From Actinobacteria bacterium OV450 (GTDB taxonomy: Bacteria > Actinomycetota > Actinomycetes > Streptomycetales > Streptomycetaceae), in the NCBI GenBank assembly GCA_001298555.1, contig LJCW01000379.1, positions 58,822 to 122,821 of the forward strand: a stretch of DNA of 64,000 nt, read 5' to 3'. The position numbers and the translations under genes were made by a program. A model generated the notes under the pieces. The model ran no database searches. It had not been told where the DNA came from and saw only the letters and a list, made by a program, of their open reading frames with translations. Of this stretch, positions 24,697-33,206 are shown piece by piece (position 1 is the first letter of the stretch; the number at the start of each line of letters is the position of its first letter).

Positions 24697-26313
24697 ATGC
24701 GGTTCCTCCACATGAGCGCTCGGCGCCTCGGGCTGCCCAGACGGGCCGTCTCGCAGATCCTGCTGACCCAGCTGGCCATCGCCGCCGGGGTCGCCGTGCT
24801 GGCCACGGGCCTCTTCCTGGCCCCGCTCGGCGCGCAGCTCGACGACCAGGCCATGCGGCGCGCGCTGGCCATCGCCCAGAGCGCGGCCGCCGACCCCTCA
24901 CTGGCCGCCGAGCTCCTCGACTCCGGGCCGACCGCCGACAGCCCGGTGCAGGCCTCCGCCGAGCGGATCCGCCGGGCCACCGGCGCCGAGTACGTGGTCG
25001 TCATGGACCTGGACGGCATCCGCCGCTCACACCCCGCAACCGACCGGATCGGACGGCCCGTCTCCACCGACCCCAGCGACGCCCTGGCGGGCCGCGAGGT
25101 CATGGAGATCGACGAGGGCACGCTCGGCCGGTCCGCCCGCGGCAAGGTCCCGCTGATCGCGGCCGACGGGGAGATCGTCGGCGCCGTCTCCGTCGGCATC
25201 GCCTACGACAGCGTGCGCGAACGGCTGCTCGGCGCCATCCCCGGCCTGCTCGCCTACGCGGGCGGCGCCCTCGCGGCCGGCGCGCTCGCGGCCTACCTGC
25301 TGTCCCGCCGGATCCAGCGGCAGACCCGCGACCTGGCCTTCTCCGATATCGCCGGCCTGCTCGCCGAACGCGAGGCGATGCTGCACTCGATCCGCGAGGG
25401 CGTGATCGCCCTCGACCGCGACGGCCGGGTCCGGCTGGTCAACGACGAGGCCGCCCGCCTCCTGGGCCTCCCGCAGGACTGCGCCGGCACCGTCGCCGGA
25501 CGCCCGCTGGACGACGTACTGGGTGCCGGCCGCACCACCGACGTCCTCGCCGGCCGCGTCACCGGCCGGGACCTTCTCACCGTCCAGGGACCCCGGGTCC
25601 TGGTCGCCAACCGGATGCCCACCGAGGACGGCGGCGCCGTCGCCACCCTGCGCGACCGCACCGAGCTGGAGCACCTCGGCCGCGAGCTCGACTCCACCAA
25701 GGGCCTGATCGACGCCCTGCGCGCACAGGACCACGAGCACGCCAACCGCCTCCACACCCTCCTCGGCCTGCTGGAGCTGGGCCTGCACGAGGAGGCCGTG
25801 GAGTTCGTGACCGAGGTCGTCGGAGTGCACCGCAGCACCGCCGAACAGGTCACCGAGAAGGTCCACGACCCGCTGCTGGCCGCCCTCCTCGTGGGCAAGG
25901 CGACCGTCGCCGCCGAGCGCGGCGTGCCGCTGCGCCTCGCCGACGCCACCTTCCTGCCCGACCGCCTCGTCGACCCCGGCGGCCTCGTCACCATCACCGG
26001 CAATCTGGTGGACAACGCCCTGGACGCGGCGGCCGGCTCCGCCGCACCCCTGGTCGAGGTCGAGCTGCGCGCCGAGGGGCGCACGGCGATCCTCCGCGTA
26101 CGGGACAGCGGCCCTGGCGTCCCGGCGGCGCGCCGCGAGGAGATCTTCACCGAGGGCTGGTCGACCAAGCAGCCCGAGGCCCACCGCGAGCGCGGGCTGG
26201 GTCTGGCGCTCGTACGCCGCCTCGCGGAACGCCAGGGCGGCACGGTCCGGGCCGGCGGGTCCGCGGGCGCAGGAGCGGAGTTCTCCGTCGTGCTCCCGGA
26301 GGCCCTGCGATGA
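24697..26313 (+). CDS. CitA/DcuS-type sensor histidine kinase
   Basis: The protein has 538 residues. One membrane segment lies at about 19-45, an extracellular PAS-like sensor at about 50-165, a second membrane segment at about 175-200 and a cytosolic PAS domain at about 215-320. The SpoOB-like dimerisation helix has the phospho-accepting His in RAQDHEHANRLHTLLGLLEL. The HATPase follows with NLVDNALDAA, DSGPGVP and RGLGLALVR. Relatives sense citrate, C4-dicarboxylates or similar carboxylates. An alternative start is the ATG at 24712. TACGGT lies 9 bases before the ATG at 24697, so a near-leaderless transcript is possible. The stop overlaps the regulator start (ATGA). Confidence 0.93.
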   Translation: MRFLHMSARRLGLPRRAVSQILLTQLAIAAGVAVLATGLFLAPLGAQLDDQAMRRALAIAQSAAADPSLAAELLDSGPTADSPVQASAERIRRATGAEYVVVMDLDGIRRSHPATDRIGRPVSTDPSDALAGREVMEIDEGTLGRSARGKVPLIAADGEIVGAVSVGIAYDSVRERLLGAIPGLLAYAGGALAAGALAAYLLSRRIQRQTRDLAFSDIAGLLAEREAMLHSIREGVIALDRDGRVRLVNDEAARLLGLPQDCAGTVAGRPLDDVLGAGRTTDVLAGRVTGRDLLTVQGPRVLVANRMPTEDGGAVATLRDRTELEHLGRELDSTKGLIDALRAQDHEHANRLHTLLGLLELGLHEEAVEFVTEVVGVHRSTAEQVTEKVHDPLLAALLVGKATVAAERGVPLRLADATFLPDRLVDPGGLVTITGNLVDNALDAAAGSAAPLVEVELRAEGRTAILRVRDSGPGVPAARREEIFTEGWSTKQPEAHRERGLGLALVRRLAERQGGTVRAGGSAGAGAEFSVVLPEALR

Positions 26314-27017
26314 ACGAGACCGCGAACAGGGTCTATGACGTACTCGTCGTCGACGACGACATGCGTGTCGCCCGGATCAACGCGGCGTACGTGGCGAAGG
26401 TTCCCGGCTTCCGCGTCTGCGCCCGGGCCCATTCGGCGGCCGAGGCGCTGGACCTCCTCGACGCCCACCCCGTGGACCTGATCCTCCTCGACCACTACCT
26501 CCCGGACGAGAACGGCCTGGACCTGGTCCGCCGGCTGCGCCAGCTCGGCCACCACACCGACGTGATCATGGTCACGGCCGCCCGCGACCTGGCCACCGTC
26601 CAGTCCGCCATGCGCCTCGGGGCCCTCCAGTACCTCGTCAAGCCCTTCACCTTCGCGGGCCTGCGCACCCGGCTGGAGGCGTACGGCTCCCTGCGCCGCA
26701 CCCTGGAGACGGGCGGCGAGGCCGAACAGGCCGAGGTGGACCGGATCTTCGGCGCCCTCGCCACGGCCGGCGCACCGAACGAACTGCCCAAGGGCCACTC
26801 CGCCACCACCGCCGAGCTGGTCCGCCAGGTCCTGCGCTCCGCCGGGGGCCCGCTCTCCACCCAGCAGATCGCCGACCGCGCCGGCATCAGCCGCCAGACC
26901 GCCCAGCGCTACCTGAAGCTCCTGGAGCGCACCGGCCGGGTCACCCTGGCCCTGCGCTACGGCGAGACGGGCCGCCCCGAACACCGCTATTCCTGGATCC
27001 CGTCCGAGGGCGCATGA
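26310..27017 (+). CDS. CitB/DcuR-type response regulator
   Basis: The protein has 235 residues. The receiver domain (about 9-125) has acidic residues VVDDD, the phospho-acceptor Asp61 in LILLDHYLPDENG, Thr in MVTAARD and Lys in LVKPF. The C-terminal helix-turn-helix (about 180-230) reads STQQIADRAGISRQTAQRYL, typical of the CitB/DcuR subfamily. It overlaps the kinase gene by four bases and is surely its partner. The likely regulon is carboxylate transport. The convergent acetate-type symporter 21 bases away is a plausible target but may simply be a neighbour. Confidence 0.94.
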   Translation: MNETANRVYDVLVVDDDMRVARINAAYVAKVPGFRVCARAHSAAEALDLLDAHPVDLILLDHYLPDENGLDLVRRLRQLGHHTDVIMVTAARDLATVQSAMRLGALQYLVKPFTFAGLRTRLEAYGSLRRTLETGGEAEQAEVDRIFGALATAGAPNELPKGHSATTAELVRQVLRSAGGPLSTQQIADRAGISRQTAQRYLKLLERTGRVTLALRYGETGRPEHRYSWIPSEGA

Positions 27018-27038
27018 CCGGGTCGCCGGGAGCCGTGC

Positions 27039-28631
27039 TCACACGGCCCCGGCGCCGGTCAGGGACCGGACCTCCGTCTCCGCGTGCTTCGCCACGTCCG
27101 GCTCCTCCGTCGAGGTGACCGTGCCCATCCAGCCCGCAAGGAAGCCCAGCGGGATCGAGACCAGGCCCGGGTTCTGCAGCGGGAAGAACTGGAAGCTCAC
27201 CCCCGGGAAGAGGGATTCGGGACTGCCGGAGACCACCGGGGACAGGACGACCAGCACCACCGCCGGGATCAGCCCCCCGTACACCGACCAGACGGCGCCC
27301 CGCGTGGTGAAGGAGCCCCAGAACAGCGAGTACAGCAGCACCGGCAGGTTCGCCGAGGCCGCCACCGCGAAGGCCAGCCCGACCAGGAACGCCACGTTCA
27401 GGTCCTGGGCGAGCAGCCCCAGCGCGATGGCCACCGCCCCGATCCCGACCGCCGCGACCCTGGCCACCGCCACCTCGCTGCGCTGGCGGGCGTGGCGGCG
27501 CTTGAGCGAGGCGTACAGGTCGTGCGCCACCGAGGCCGAGGACGCCAGCGTGATCCCTGCGACCACGGCCAGGATCGTGGCGAACGCGATCGCGGCCACG
27601 AAGGCGAACAGCACCGCTCCCCCGGTCGAGCGGGCCCCGCCGCCCAGGAACGCTGCGAGCAGCGGGACCGCCGTGTTCCCCGAGGCGTTGGAGGCCCGCA
27701 CCTCGTCCGGACCGACCAGCGCGGCCGCCCCGAACCCGAGCACGATCGTCATCAGGTAGAAGCCGCCGATCAGCGCGATCGCCCAGACCACCGACCTGCG
27801 GGCCGCCCGCGCGGTCGGCACCGTGTAGAAGCGCGACAGGATGTGCGGCAGCCCGGCCGTCCCCAGGACCAGCGCGAGACCGAGGCTCATGAAGTCGAGT
27901 CGGGAGGTCCAGTCACCCCCGTACTTGAGTCCCGGGCTGAGGAACCGCCGGCCGTGCCCGCTGCGCTCGGCGGCGCTGAGCAGCAGCTGGTCGAAGTCCC
28001 CGTGGAAGCGCAGCAGGACCAGCACGGTGAGGGTGACGGCCCCGCCCATGAGCAGCACGGCCTTGACGATCTGGATCCAGGTGGTGGCCCGCATGCCGCC
28101 GAAGGACACGTAGACCACCATCAGCGCGCCGACCCCGATCACGGTCAGCGTCCGGGCGGCGGTGCCGGAATCGCCGAGCAGCAGGCCCACCAGGCTGCCT
28201 GCGCCGACCATCTGCGCGACCAGGTACAGCACCGAGACCGTGACGGAGGCGGTCCCTGCGGCGATCCGGACGGGCCGCTCGCTCATCCGGGCCGCCACCA
28301 CGTCCGCGAGGGTGAACCGCCCGCAGTTGCGGACCAGCTCGGCGACCAGGAAGAGAACGACGAGCCAGGCGACGAGGAAGCCGACCGAGTACAGCAGGCC
28401 GTCGTAGCCGAAGAGGGCGATCAGGCCGGAGATGCCGAGGAAGGAGGCGGCGGACATGTAGTCGCCGGCGATGGCGAAACCGTTCTCCAGCGGGGAGAAC
28501 AGTCGGCCTCCGGCGTAGAACTCCTCGGCCGAGCCGTGCCGGTTGCGGCTGACCCAGGTGGTGATGCCCAGAGTGACGGCGATGAAGAGGCTGAAGAGGA
28601 TCAGCGCGAGGGTCTGGTGCTCCCTGGTCAC
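27039..28631 (-). CDS. Sodium/solute symporter, cation-acetate (ActP/MctP) type
   Basis: The protein has 530 residues and about 13 hydrophobic segments. SSS-family signatures are visible: EEFYAGGRLFSPLENGFAIAG near the N-terminus, ASFLGISGLIALFGYDG, FGGMRATTWIQIVKAVLL, and GTAGLPHILSRFYTVP. The combination with an upstream DUF485 membrane protein is typical of ActP-like acetate or short monocarboxylate permeases (yjcH-actP arrangement). The GTG start at 28631 overlaps the DUF485 stop (GTGA). The gene is convergent with the response regulator gene. Confidence 0.93.
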   Translation of the reverse strand: MTREHQTLALILFSLFIAVTLGITTWVSRNRHGSAEEFYAGGRLFSPLENGFAIAGDYMSAASFLGISGLIALFGYDGLLYSVGFLVAWLVVLFLVAELVRNCGRFTLADVVAARMSERPVRIAAGTASVTVSVLYLVAQMVGAGSLVGLLLGDSGTAARTLTVIGVGALMVVYVSFGGMRATTWIQIVKAVLLMGGAVTLTVLVLLRFHGDFDQLLLSAAERSGHGRRFLSPGLKYGGDWTSRLDFMSLGLALVLGTAGLPHILSRFYTVPTARAARRSVVWAIALIGGFYLMTIVLGFGAAALVGPDEVRASNASGNTAVPLLAAFLGGGARSTGGAVLFAFVAAIAFATILAVVAGITLASSASVAHDLYASLKRRHARQRSEVAVARVAAVGIGAVAIALGLLAQDLNVAFLVGLAFAVAASANLPVLLYSLFWGSFTTRGAVWSVYGGLIPAVVLVVLSPVVSGSPESLFPGVSFQFFPLQNPGLVSIPLGFLAGWMGTVTSTEEPDVAKHAETEVRSLTGAGAV

Positions 28632-29119
28632 CGGCCGGCCCCCCGGCTGCGTCGGCGCTCCTGGCCGCGCTCCTGCTCGAAGACCGTCCAGCGCAGGTCC
28701 AGCGCGGCCCGGTCCCGGCGCAGGCGCGCGTGCCGGGCGTACGCCCACGTCAGGAGGAAGGTGCTGAGGAACTGACCGAGGCCCGCCAGCAGCGCCACGT
28801 TGACCGCCCCGACCACGGGCCGGGCCATCAGGCCGGGTGCCATGGTGGCGGCGACCACGTAGGCGACGTACCAGAGCAGGAATCCGGCGGTCGCGGGGAC
28901 GACGAACCTGCGGTAGCGGCTGCGGACCTCCTGGAAGGCGGCGCTGCGCTGCACTTCGAGGTAGATGTCGGCCGCCCCGGGCGCGCCCCGGCCGCCGGCG
29001 GCCGGACGCGGGGGCGGCGGGTCCTCGCCCTCCCCCTCCCCCCAGCCGACGGCGAGCGCGTCGTACCAGGGGTCGTCGAGCCGGATCGTTCCGGCATCGG
29101 GACCTTCGTGCTTGTCCAC
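28628..29119 (-). CDS. DUF485 membrane protein
   Basis: The protein has 163 residues with a GTG start preceded by GGAGAG. A soluble Gly/Pro-rich N-terminus is followed by the DUF485 core (SAAFQEVRSRYRRFVVPATA) and two membrane segments, about 80-100 and 108-132. DUF485 proteins accompany ActP-type symporters and are thought to form an accessory subunit. The gene is first in a two-gene operon with four-base overlap to the symporter gene. Confidence 0.9.
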   Translation of the reverse strand: MDKHEGPDAGTIRLDDPWYDALAVGWGEGEGEDPPPPRPAAGGRGAPGAADIYLEVQRSAAFQEVRSRYRRFVVPATAGFLLWYVAYVVAATMAPGLMARPVVGAVNVALLAGLGQFLSTFLLTWAYARHARLRRDRAALDLRWTVFEQERGQERRRSRGAGR

Positions 29120-29197
29120 CGAACTCTCCTTGTCCGCTGCCGCATTGGCCGCGTGCCCACAAGGATGTGCGGTATGGACGCATTCCGGACTGGTGTC

Positions 29198-29241
29198 CCG
29201 GTGCTCTTCACTCCAACAGGTGATGGAGCGAAGAGCACCGG
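29198..29241 (-). terminator. Terminator after parE
   Basis: CCGGTGCTCTTC pairs with GAAGAGCACCGG, and inner CTCCA/TGGAG also pair around the loop. It starts 17 bases beyond the parE stop on the minus strand. Confidence 0.85.
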
Positions 29242-29257
29242 TGTGCCGGTGCGCCCG

Positions 29258-31378
29258 TCAGGCGTCGATGCGCGAGCGGTCCAGCGTCGCCGCGGAGCTC
29301 GTGATGAACTCCTTGCGCGGCGCCACCTCGTTGCCCATCAGCAGGTCGAAGACCTGCTCGGCCGAGTCCAGGTCGCCGATGTTGATCCGGCGCAGGGTGC
29401 GGAACCGGGGGTCCATGGTGGTCTCCGCCAGCTGGTCCGCGTCCATCTCGCCGAGACCCTTGTAGCGCTGGATCGAATCCTTGTACCGGATGTTCTTGCG
29501 CTGGAATTCGAGCAGGGTCTGGCGCAGCTCGTTGTCCGAGTACGTGTACACGTACTTGTCCTGGCCCTTCTTGGGCTGGACGAGTTCGATCCGGTGCAGC
29601 GGGGGCACCGCGGCGAAGACCCGGCCCGCCTCGACCATCGGGCGCATGTACCGCTGGAAGAGCGTGAGCAGCAGGATGCGGATGTGCGCGCCGTCGACGT
29701 CGGCGTCCACGAGCAGCACGATCTTGCCGTAGCGCGCGGCGTCGATGTCGAAGGTCCGGCCCGAGCCGGCCCCTATGACCTGGATGATCGCGCCGCACTC
29801 GGCGTTCTTCAGCATGTCCGAGACGGACGCCTTCTGAACGTTGAGGATCTTGCCGCGGATCGGCAGAAGCGCCTGGAATTCGGAGTTCCGCGCGAGCTTG
29901 GCGGTGCCGAGGGCGGAGTCCCCCTCGACGATGAAGAGCTCGCTGCGCTCCACGTCGTCGCTGCGGCAGTCGGCCAGCTTCGCGGGCAGCGAGGAGGTCT
30001 CCAGCGCGGTCTTGCGGCGCTGGGCCTCCTTGTGCTGGCGGGCGGCGATCCGGGTCCGGGCGGCCGCGACGATCTTCTCCATCACGGCGCGGGCCTGCTG
30101 CTTGTCGTCGCGCTTCGTACTGGTCAGGAAGGCCTTGAGCTCCTTCGCGACCACGGACGCGACGATCCGGGCGGCCGCCGAGGTACCGAGCACCTCCTTG
30201 GTCTGGCCCTCGAACTGCGGCTCGGCCAGCCGGACGGTGACGACCGCCGTCAGGCCCTCCATCGCGTCGTCCTTGACCACGTCGTCCTCGGCGACGCGCA
30301 GCAGCTTCGCCGAGCGCAGCACCTCGTTCACCGTCTTGGTGACCGAGCGCTCGAAGCCGGTGATGTGGGTGCCGCCCTTGGGCGTGGCGATGATGTTGAC
30401 GAAGGACTTGACCGTCGTCTCGTACCCGGTGCCCCAGCGCAGGGCGATGTCCACGCCGAGCTCGCGGGTGACCTCGGTGGGGGTCATGTGACCGCGCTCG
30501 TCGAGGACGGGGACGGTCTCCTTGAAGGTGCCCTGGCCGCTCAGGCGCAGCACGTCACAGACGGCCTTGTCCTGCGCGAGGTAGTCGCAGAACTCGCTGA
30601 TGCCCCCGTCGAAGCGGAAGGTCTCCTCGGTCTTGCCGGCGCCGTCGATCGCGCGCTCGTCGCGGACGACGATGGTCAGGCCGGGCACGAGGAAGGCGGT
30701 CTGGCGGGCGCGCTGGTAGAGCGTCTCCAGCGAGAGCCGGGCGTCCTTCAGGAAGATCTGCCGGTCGGCCCAGTAGCGGACGCGGGTGCCGGTCCTGCCC
30801 TTGGCGACCCGCTTGACCTTGCGCAGGCCGTTGGCGGGGTCGAAGGGGCTGTCGGGGCCCTGCTCGGTGAACATGCCCGGGACGCCGCGGCGGAAGCTGA
30901 TCGCGTGGGTGGAGCTGTTGCGGTCGACCTCGACGTCCAGACGGGCGGAGAGCGCGTTGACCACGGAGGCGCCCACGCCGTGCAGGCCGCCGGAGGCCGC
31001 GTACGAGCCCCCGCCGAACTTGCCGCCGGCGTGCAGCTTGGTCATGACGACCTCGACGCCGGACAGCCCGGTCTTGGGCTCCACGTCGACGGGGATGCCG
31101 CGGCCGTTGTCACGGACCTCGACCGAGGCGTCCTCGTGCAGGATCACCTCGATGTGGTCGCAGTAGCCGCCGAGGGCCTCGTCCACGGCGTTGTCGATGA
31201 TCTCCCAGAGGCAGTGCATGAGGCCTCGGGAGTCGGTGGACCCGATATACATGCCGGGGCGCTTGCGGACGGCCTCAAGACCTTCGAGGACGAGCAGGTG
31301 CCGCGCGGTGTAGTTGGAGCCGTCCCGGTCTGCTCCGGACAGCAGCGCGCTGGAAGGCACGGACGTGTCGGCGGTCAC
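29258..31378 (-). CDS. parE: DNA topoisomerase IV subunit B
   Basis: The protein has 706 residues. The GHKL ATPase has EIIDNAVDEA, DNGRGIP and GLHGVGASVVNALS. The transducer and TOPRIM domains follow, with EGDSALG, PIRGKILNV and the metal motif DADVDGAHI, ending with the GyrB/ParE C-terminal sequence RYKGLGEMDADQL. The EGDSALGTAK variant is what I expect of actinobacterial ParE rather than GyrB. With ParC it forms topoisomerase IV, which unlinks daughter chromosomes. The GTG at 31378 is chosen because GAGGAG lies 9 bases upstream. The gene is alone, with a strong terminator. Confidence 0.95.
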   Translation of the reverse strand: MTADTSVPSSALLSGADRDGSNYTARHLLVLEGLEAVRKRPGMYIGSTDSRGLMHCLWEIIDNAVDEALGGYCDHIEVILHEDASVEVRDNGRGIPVDVEPKTGLSGVEVVMTKLHAGGKFGGGSYAASGGLHGVGASVVNALSARLDVEVDRNSSTHAISFRRGVPGMFTEQGPDSPFDPANGLRKVKRVAKGRTGTRVRYWADRQIFLKDARLSLETLYQRARQTAFLVPGLTIVVRDERAIDGAGKTEETFRFDGGISEFCDYLAQDKAVCDVLRLSGQGTFKETVPVLDERGHMTPTEVTRELGVDIALRWGTGYETTVKSFVNIIATPKGGTHITGFERSVTKTVNEVLRSAKLLRVAEDDVVKDDAMEGLTAVVTVRLAEPQFEGQTKEVLGTSAAARIVASVVAKELKAFLTSTKRDDKQQARAVMEKIVAAARTRIAARQHKEAQRRKTALETSSLPAKLADCRSDDVERSELFIVEGDSALGTAKLARNSEFQALLPIRGKILNVQKASVSDMLKNAECGAIIQVIGAGSGRTFDIDAARYGKIVLLVDADVDGAHIRILLLTLFQRYMRPMVEAGRVFAAVPPLHRIELVQPKKGQDKYVYTYSDNELRQTLLEFQRKNIRYKDSIQRYKGLGEMDADQLAETTMDPRFRTLRRINIGDLDSAEQVFDLLMGNEVAPRKEFITSSAATLDRSRIDA

Positions 31379-31822
31379 GCAGTTCGCTCCTCGCTGAATT
31401 TCTTTTTCTGGCCCGTCGGGCGCAGGGTGGCTCGGTTGCCCGTCGAAGGGTACCGAGGCCTGGTAGAGCCGATGCAACGCCACCCTCGCGCTTCATCAGC
31501 GTAGTGCAGGACCGCACGGATGTTCGATCCCCCGCAGGGGTGAAGCAAACATCACGTTCCCTTCCAGGCATGAACCATTTAGTGTTCGGGCACGTCCTCA
31601 TGCACAACCGGCACTCACGCCGGGGAGGACGGAACTGCTACAAGCGAACGACTGACAACGCGAAACCGTAAAGCAACGCAATACGGCTCCTTCGCCGCCA
31701 ACCGGCAGCAGCCGGCCAGCTTCGGAAGGAAGTTTCGAGGAAAAGCCGCGAGCGGGAACGTTTTCGGCCTGGTTGGATGTTGACCCTGGTACGACAGCTC
31801 GTCGAGCTAGAGAAGAGGCGAC
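31379..31822. other. Divergent intergenic region, 444 bases
   Basis: This stretch contains no gene I can support. It separates parE (leftward) from the small zinc-ribbon gene (rightward) and should hold both promoters. A perfect inverted repeat AGCTCG-T-CGAGCT lies at 31796-31808, 15 bases before the rightward start. TTGACC at 31780-31785 and TACGAC at 31790-31795 occur nearby but are too close together to be one promoter. Confidence 0.5.
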
Positions 31823-32056
31823 GTGACTACTGTTCTGACACCCGCGACCCCGCTGACGGCCGCTGACCGATGCGACCGTTGCGGCGCCCAGGCATATCTG
31901 CGCGTCGTTCTGCTGAGCGGTGGTGAACTGCTGTTCTGCGCCCACCACGGGCGTAAGTTCGAGCCGGAACTCAAGAAGATCGCCGCGGATATACAGGATG
32001 AGACCGAGCGGCTCACGTCCGCTCCGGCGGCGAATGCCGACACCGAGGACCGCTGA
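31823..32056 (+). CDS. Small zinc-ribbon protein (DUF7455)
   Basis: The protein has 77 residues with a GTG start after AGAGG. CDRCGAQA and, 21 residues after the first cysteine, FCAHHGRKFEP supply a CxxC...CxHH-type zinc-binding set. A C-terminal acidic helix follows. The protein is widely conserved in actinomycetes next to hrdB/parE-type genes, but its role is unknown. The size and single ribbon would fit a nucleic-acid or protein adaptor (inference). A terminator follows 49 bases after the stop. Confidence 0.87.
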   Translation: MTTVLTPATPLTAADRCDRCGAQAYLRVVLLSGGELLFCAHHGRKFEPELKKIAADIQDETERLTSAPAANADTEDR

Positions 32057-32105
32057 CACAGGCCTATACCTCGCATCCGACGAGCCAGGACCGGCCAGGC
32101 CGGTC

Positions 32106-32146
32106 GACGGGCGGCACCCCCTGCGACCCAGGGGATGCCGCCCGTC
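32106..32146 (+). terminator. Terminator after the zinc-ribbon gene
   Basis: GACGGGCGGCA and following CCCCTG pair with CAGGGG and TGCCGCCCGTC around CGACC, with one bulged base. It could serve both the rightward small gene and the leftward-facing protease gene that ends at 32177. Confidence 0.85.
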
Positions 32147-32176
32147 CTCACGTCCGGAGCCCTGCGGGCTCCCCGG

Positions 32177-33103
32177 CTAACCGTTTCCGTGCCCCCGTAC
32201 GGGCCGTGCAGCCGGTCCGGAGCGCCTTCGGGCACCCCATGCGACGTCCTGGCCGCCGTCCGTCCGCGGAGCCGTCTCCGGGGCCGTGACGAAGTCGGTG
32301 AGCGGCGCGATCTTCGTGTACACCCCCGGGCTGTCCGGGCGCCCGCAGCCGCGCCCCCAGGACACGAGCCCGATGAGCTTGCCCTGGGCGACCAGCGGCC
32401 CGCCGCTGTCCCCCTGACAGGCGTCCCGGCCACCGTCACGGTGGCCCGCGCACACCATGGAATCGGGCCGGTACTGTCCGTCCGCGTCCCCCGGGTACGC
32501 GCGCAGGCAGACCTCGTCCGCCAGCACGGTCACCCGCGCGGCACGCAGTGCGTACGCGTAGTCGCCGAACCCGCTCGTGTCGCCCCAGCCGTACACGGCC
32601 GCCTCACCGCCCGGCGCGTAGCCGGGATGCCCCGCCCCGGCCATGGGGAGCACGTACCGCGCGGGCACCGCCTCGTCGAGTTCCAGTACGGCCAGGTCGC
32701 CGGCGTTGCTGCGAGAGTCGTACGCCGGGTTCACCCGGGCCGAGCGCACCGCGATCTCCCTGCCCTCGGACGCCCGCAGCTCCGTACGCCCGGCGATCAC
32801 CCGGAAATCGGGAACGGACTCCACCGGGCCGCCCAGCACCTGGCGGCCCAGGCAGTGGGCCGCGGTCAGCACCGTCGTCGGCCCCACGATGACGCCCCCG
32901 CAGAACTGGCCGCCCCGCGTACCCCCGAACCGGTCACGGCTGGCGAGGGCCACCACCCAGGGACTGTCGGCCGCCTTCACGGGCCTCCCGCCGATCACGA
33001 CACTGTCCGCGGCTGCGTGCGGCGCCTGGGCCAGCGGCGCCGCGGCCGCTCCCGCCACCAGGGTCAGCGCGCCCGCCAGAGCACGGGAAAAGGGACGACG
33101 CAT
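32177..33103 (-). CDS. Secreted trypsin-like serine protease (S1)
   Basis: The protein has 308 residues. A signal peptide (MRRPFSRALAGALTLVAGAA, then cleavage near AHAAA-D around residue 32) leads to a chymotrypsin fold. The catalytic His is in LTAAHCLG, the Asp in SNAGDLAVLEL and the Ser in DACQGDSGGPLV. The Asp six residues before the Ser indicates trypsin-like specificity for Lys/Arg. Cysteines pair as in Streptomyces trypsins. A C-terminal basic tail of about 35 residues extends beyond the fold. The start at 33103 has AGGAGG directly upstream; a start further out lacks signal-peptide form. Confidence 0.95.
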   Translation of the reverse strand: MRRPFSRALAGALTLVAGAAAAPLAQAPHAAADSVVIGGRPVKAADSPWVVALASRDRFGGTRGGQFCGGVIVGPTTVLTAAHCLGRQVLGGPVESVPDFRVIAGRTELRASEGREIAVRSARVNPAYDSRSNAGDLAVLELDEAVPARYVLPMAGAGHPGYAPGGEAAVYGWGDTSGFGDYAYALRAARVTVLADEVCLRAYPGDADGQYRPDSMVCAGHRDGGRDACQGDSGGPLVAQGKLIGLVSWGRGCGRPDSPGVYTKIAPLTDFVTAPETAPRTDGGQDVAWGARRRSGPAARPVRGHGNG

Positions 33104-33154
33104 GAGGCCTCCTGACTCTGAGTGTGCATGACTCCACCCAGAGTGGGACGCCAA

Positions 33155-33182
33155 GTGGCCGTGCGCATTCGCGCACGGCCAC
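33155..33182 (-). terminator. Terminator after hrdB
   Basis: A perfect 12-base stem, GTGGCCGTGCGC with GCGCACGGCCAC, encloses an ATTC loop. It lies 24 bases beyond the hrdB stop codon on the minus strand. Confidence 0.92.
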
Positions 33183-33206
33183 CTCCGGTACGGCCCCGGG
33201 CCGCGG

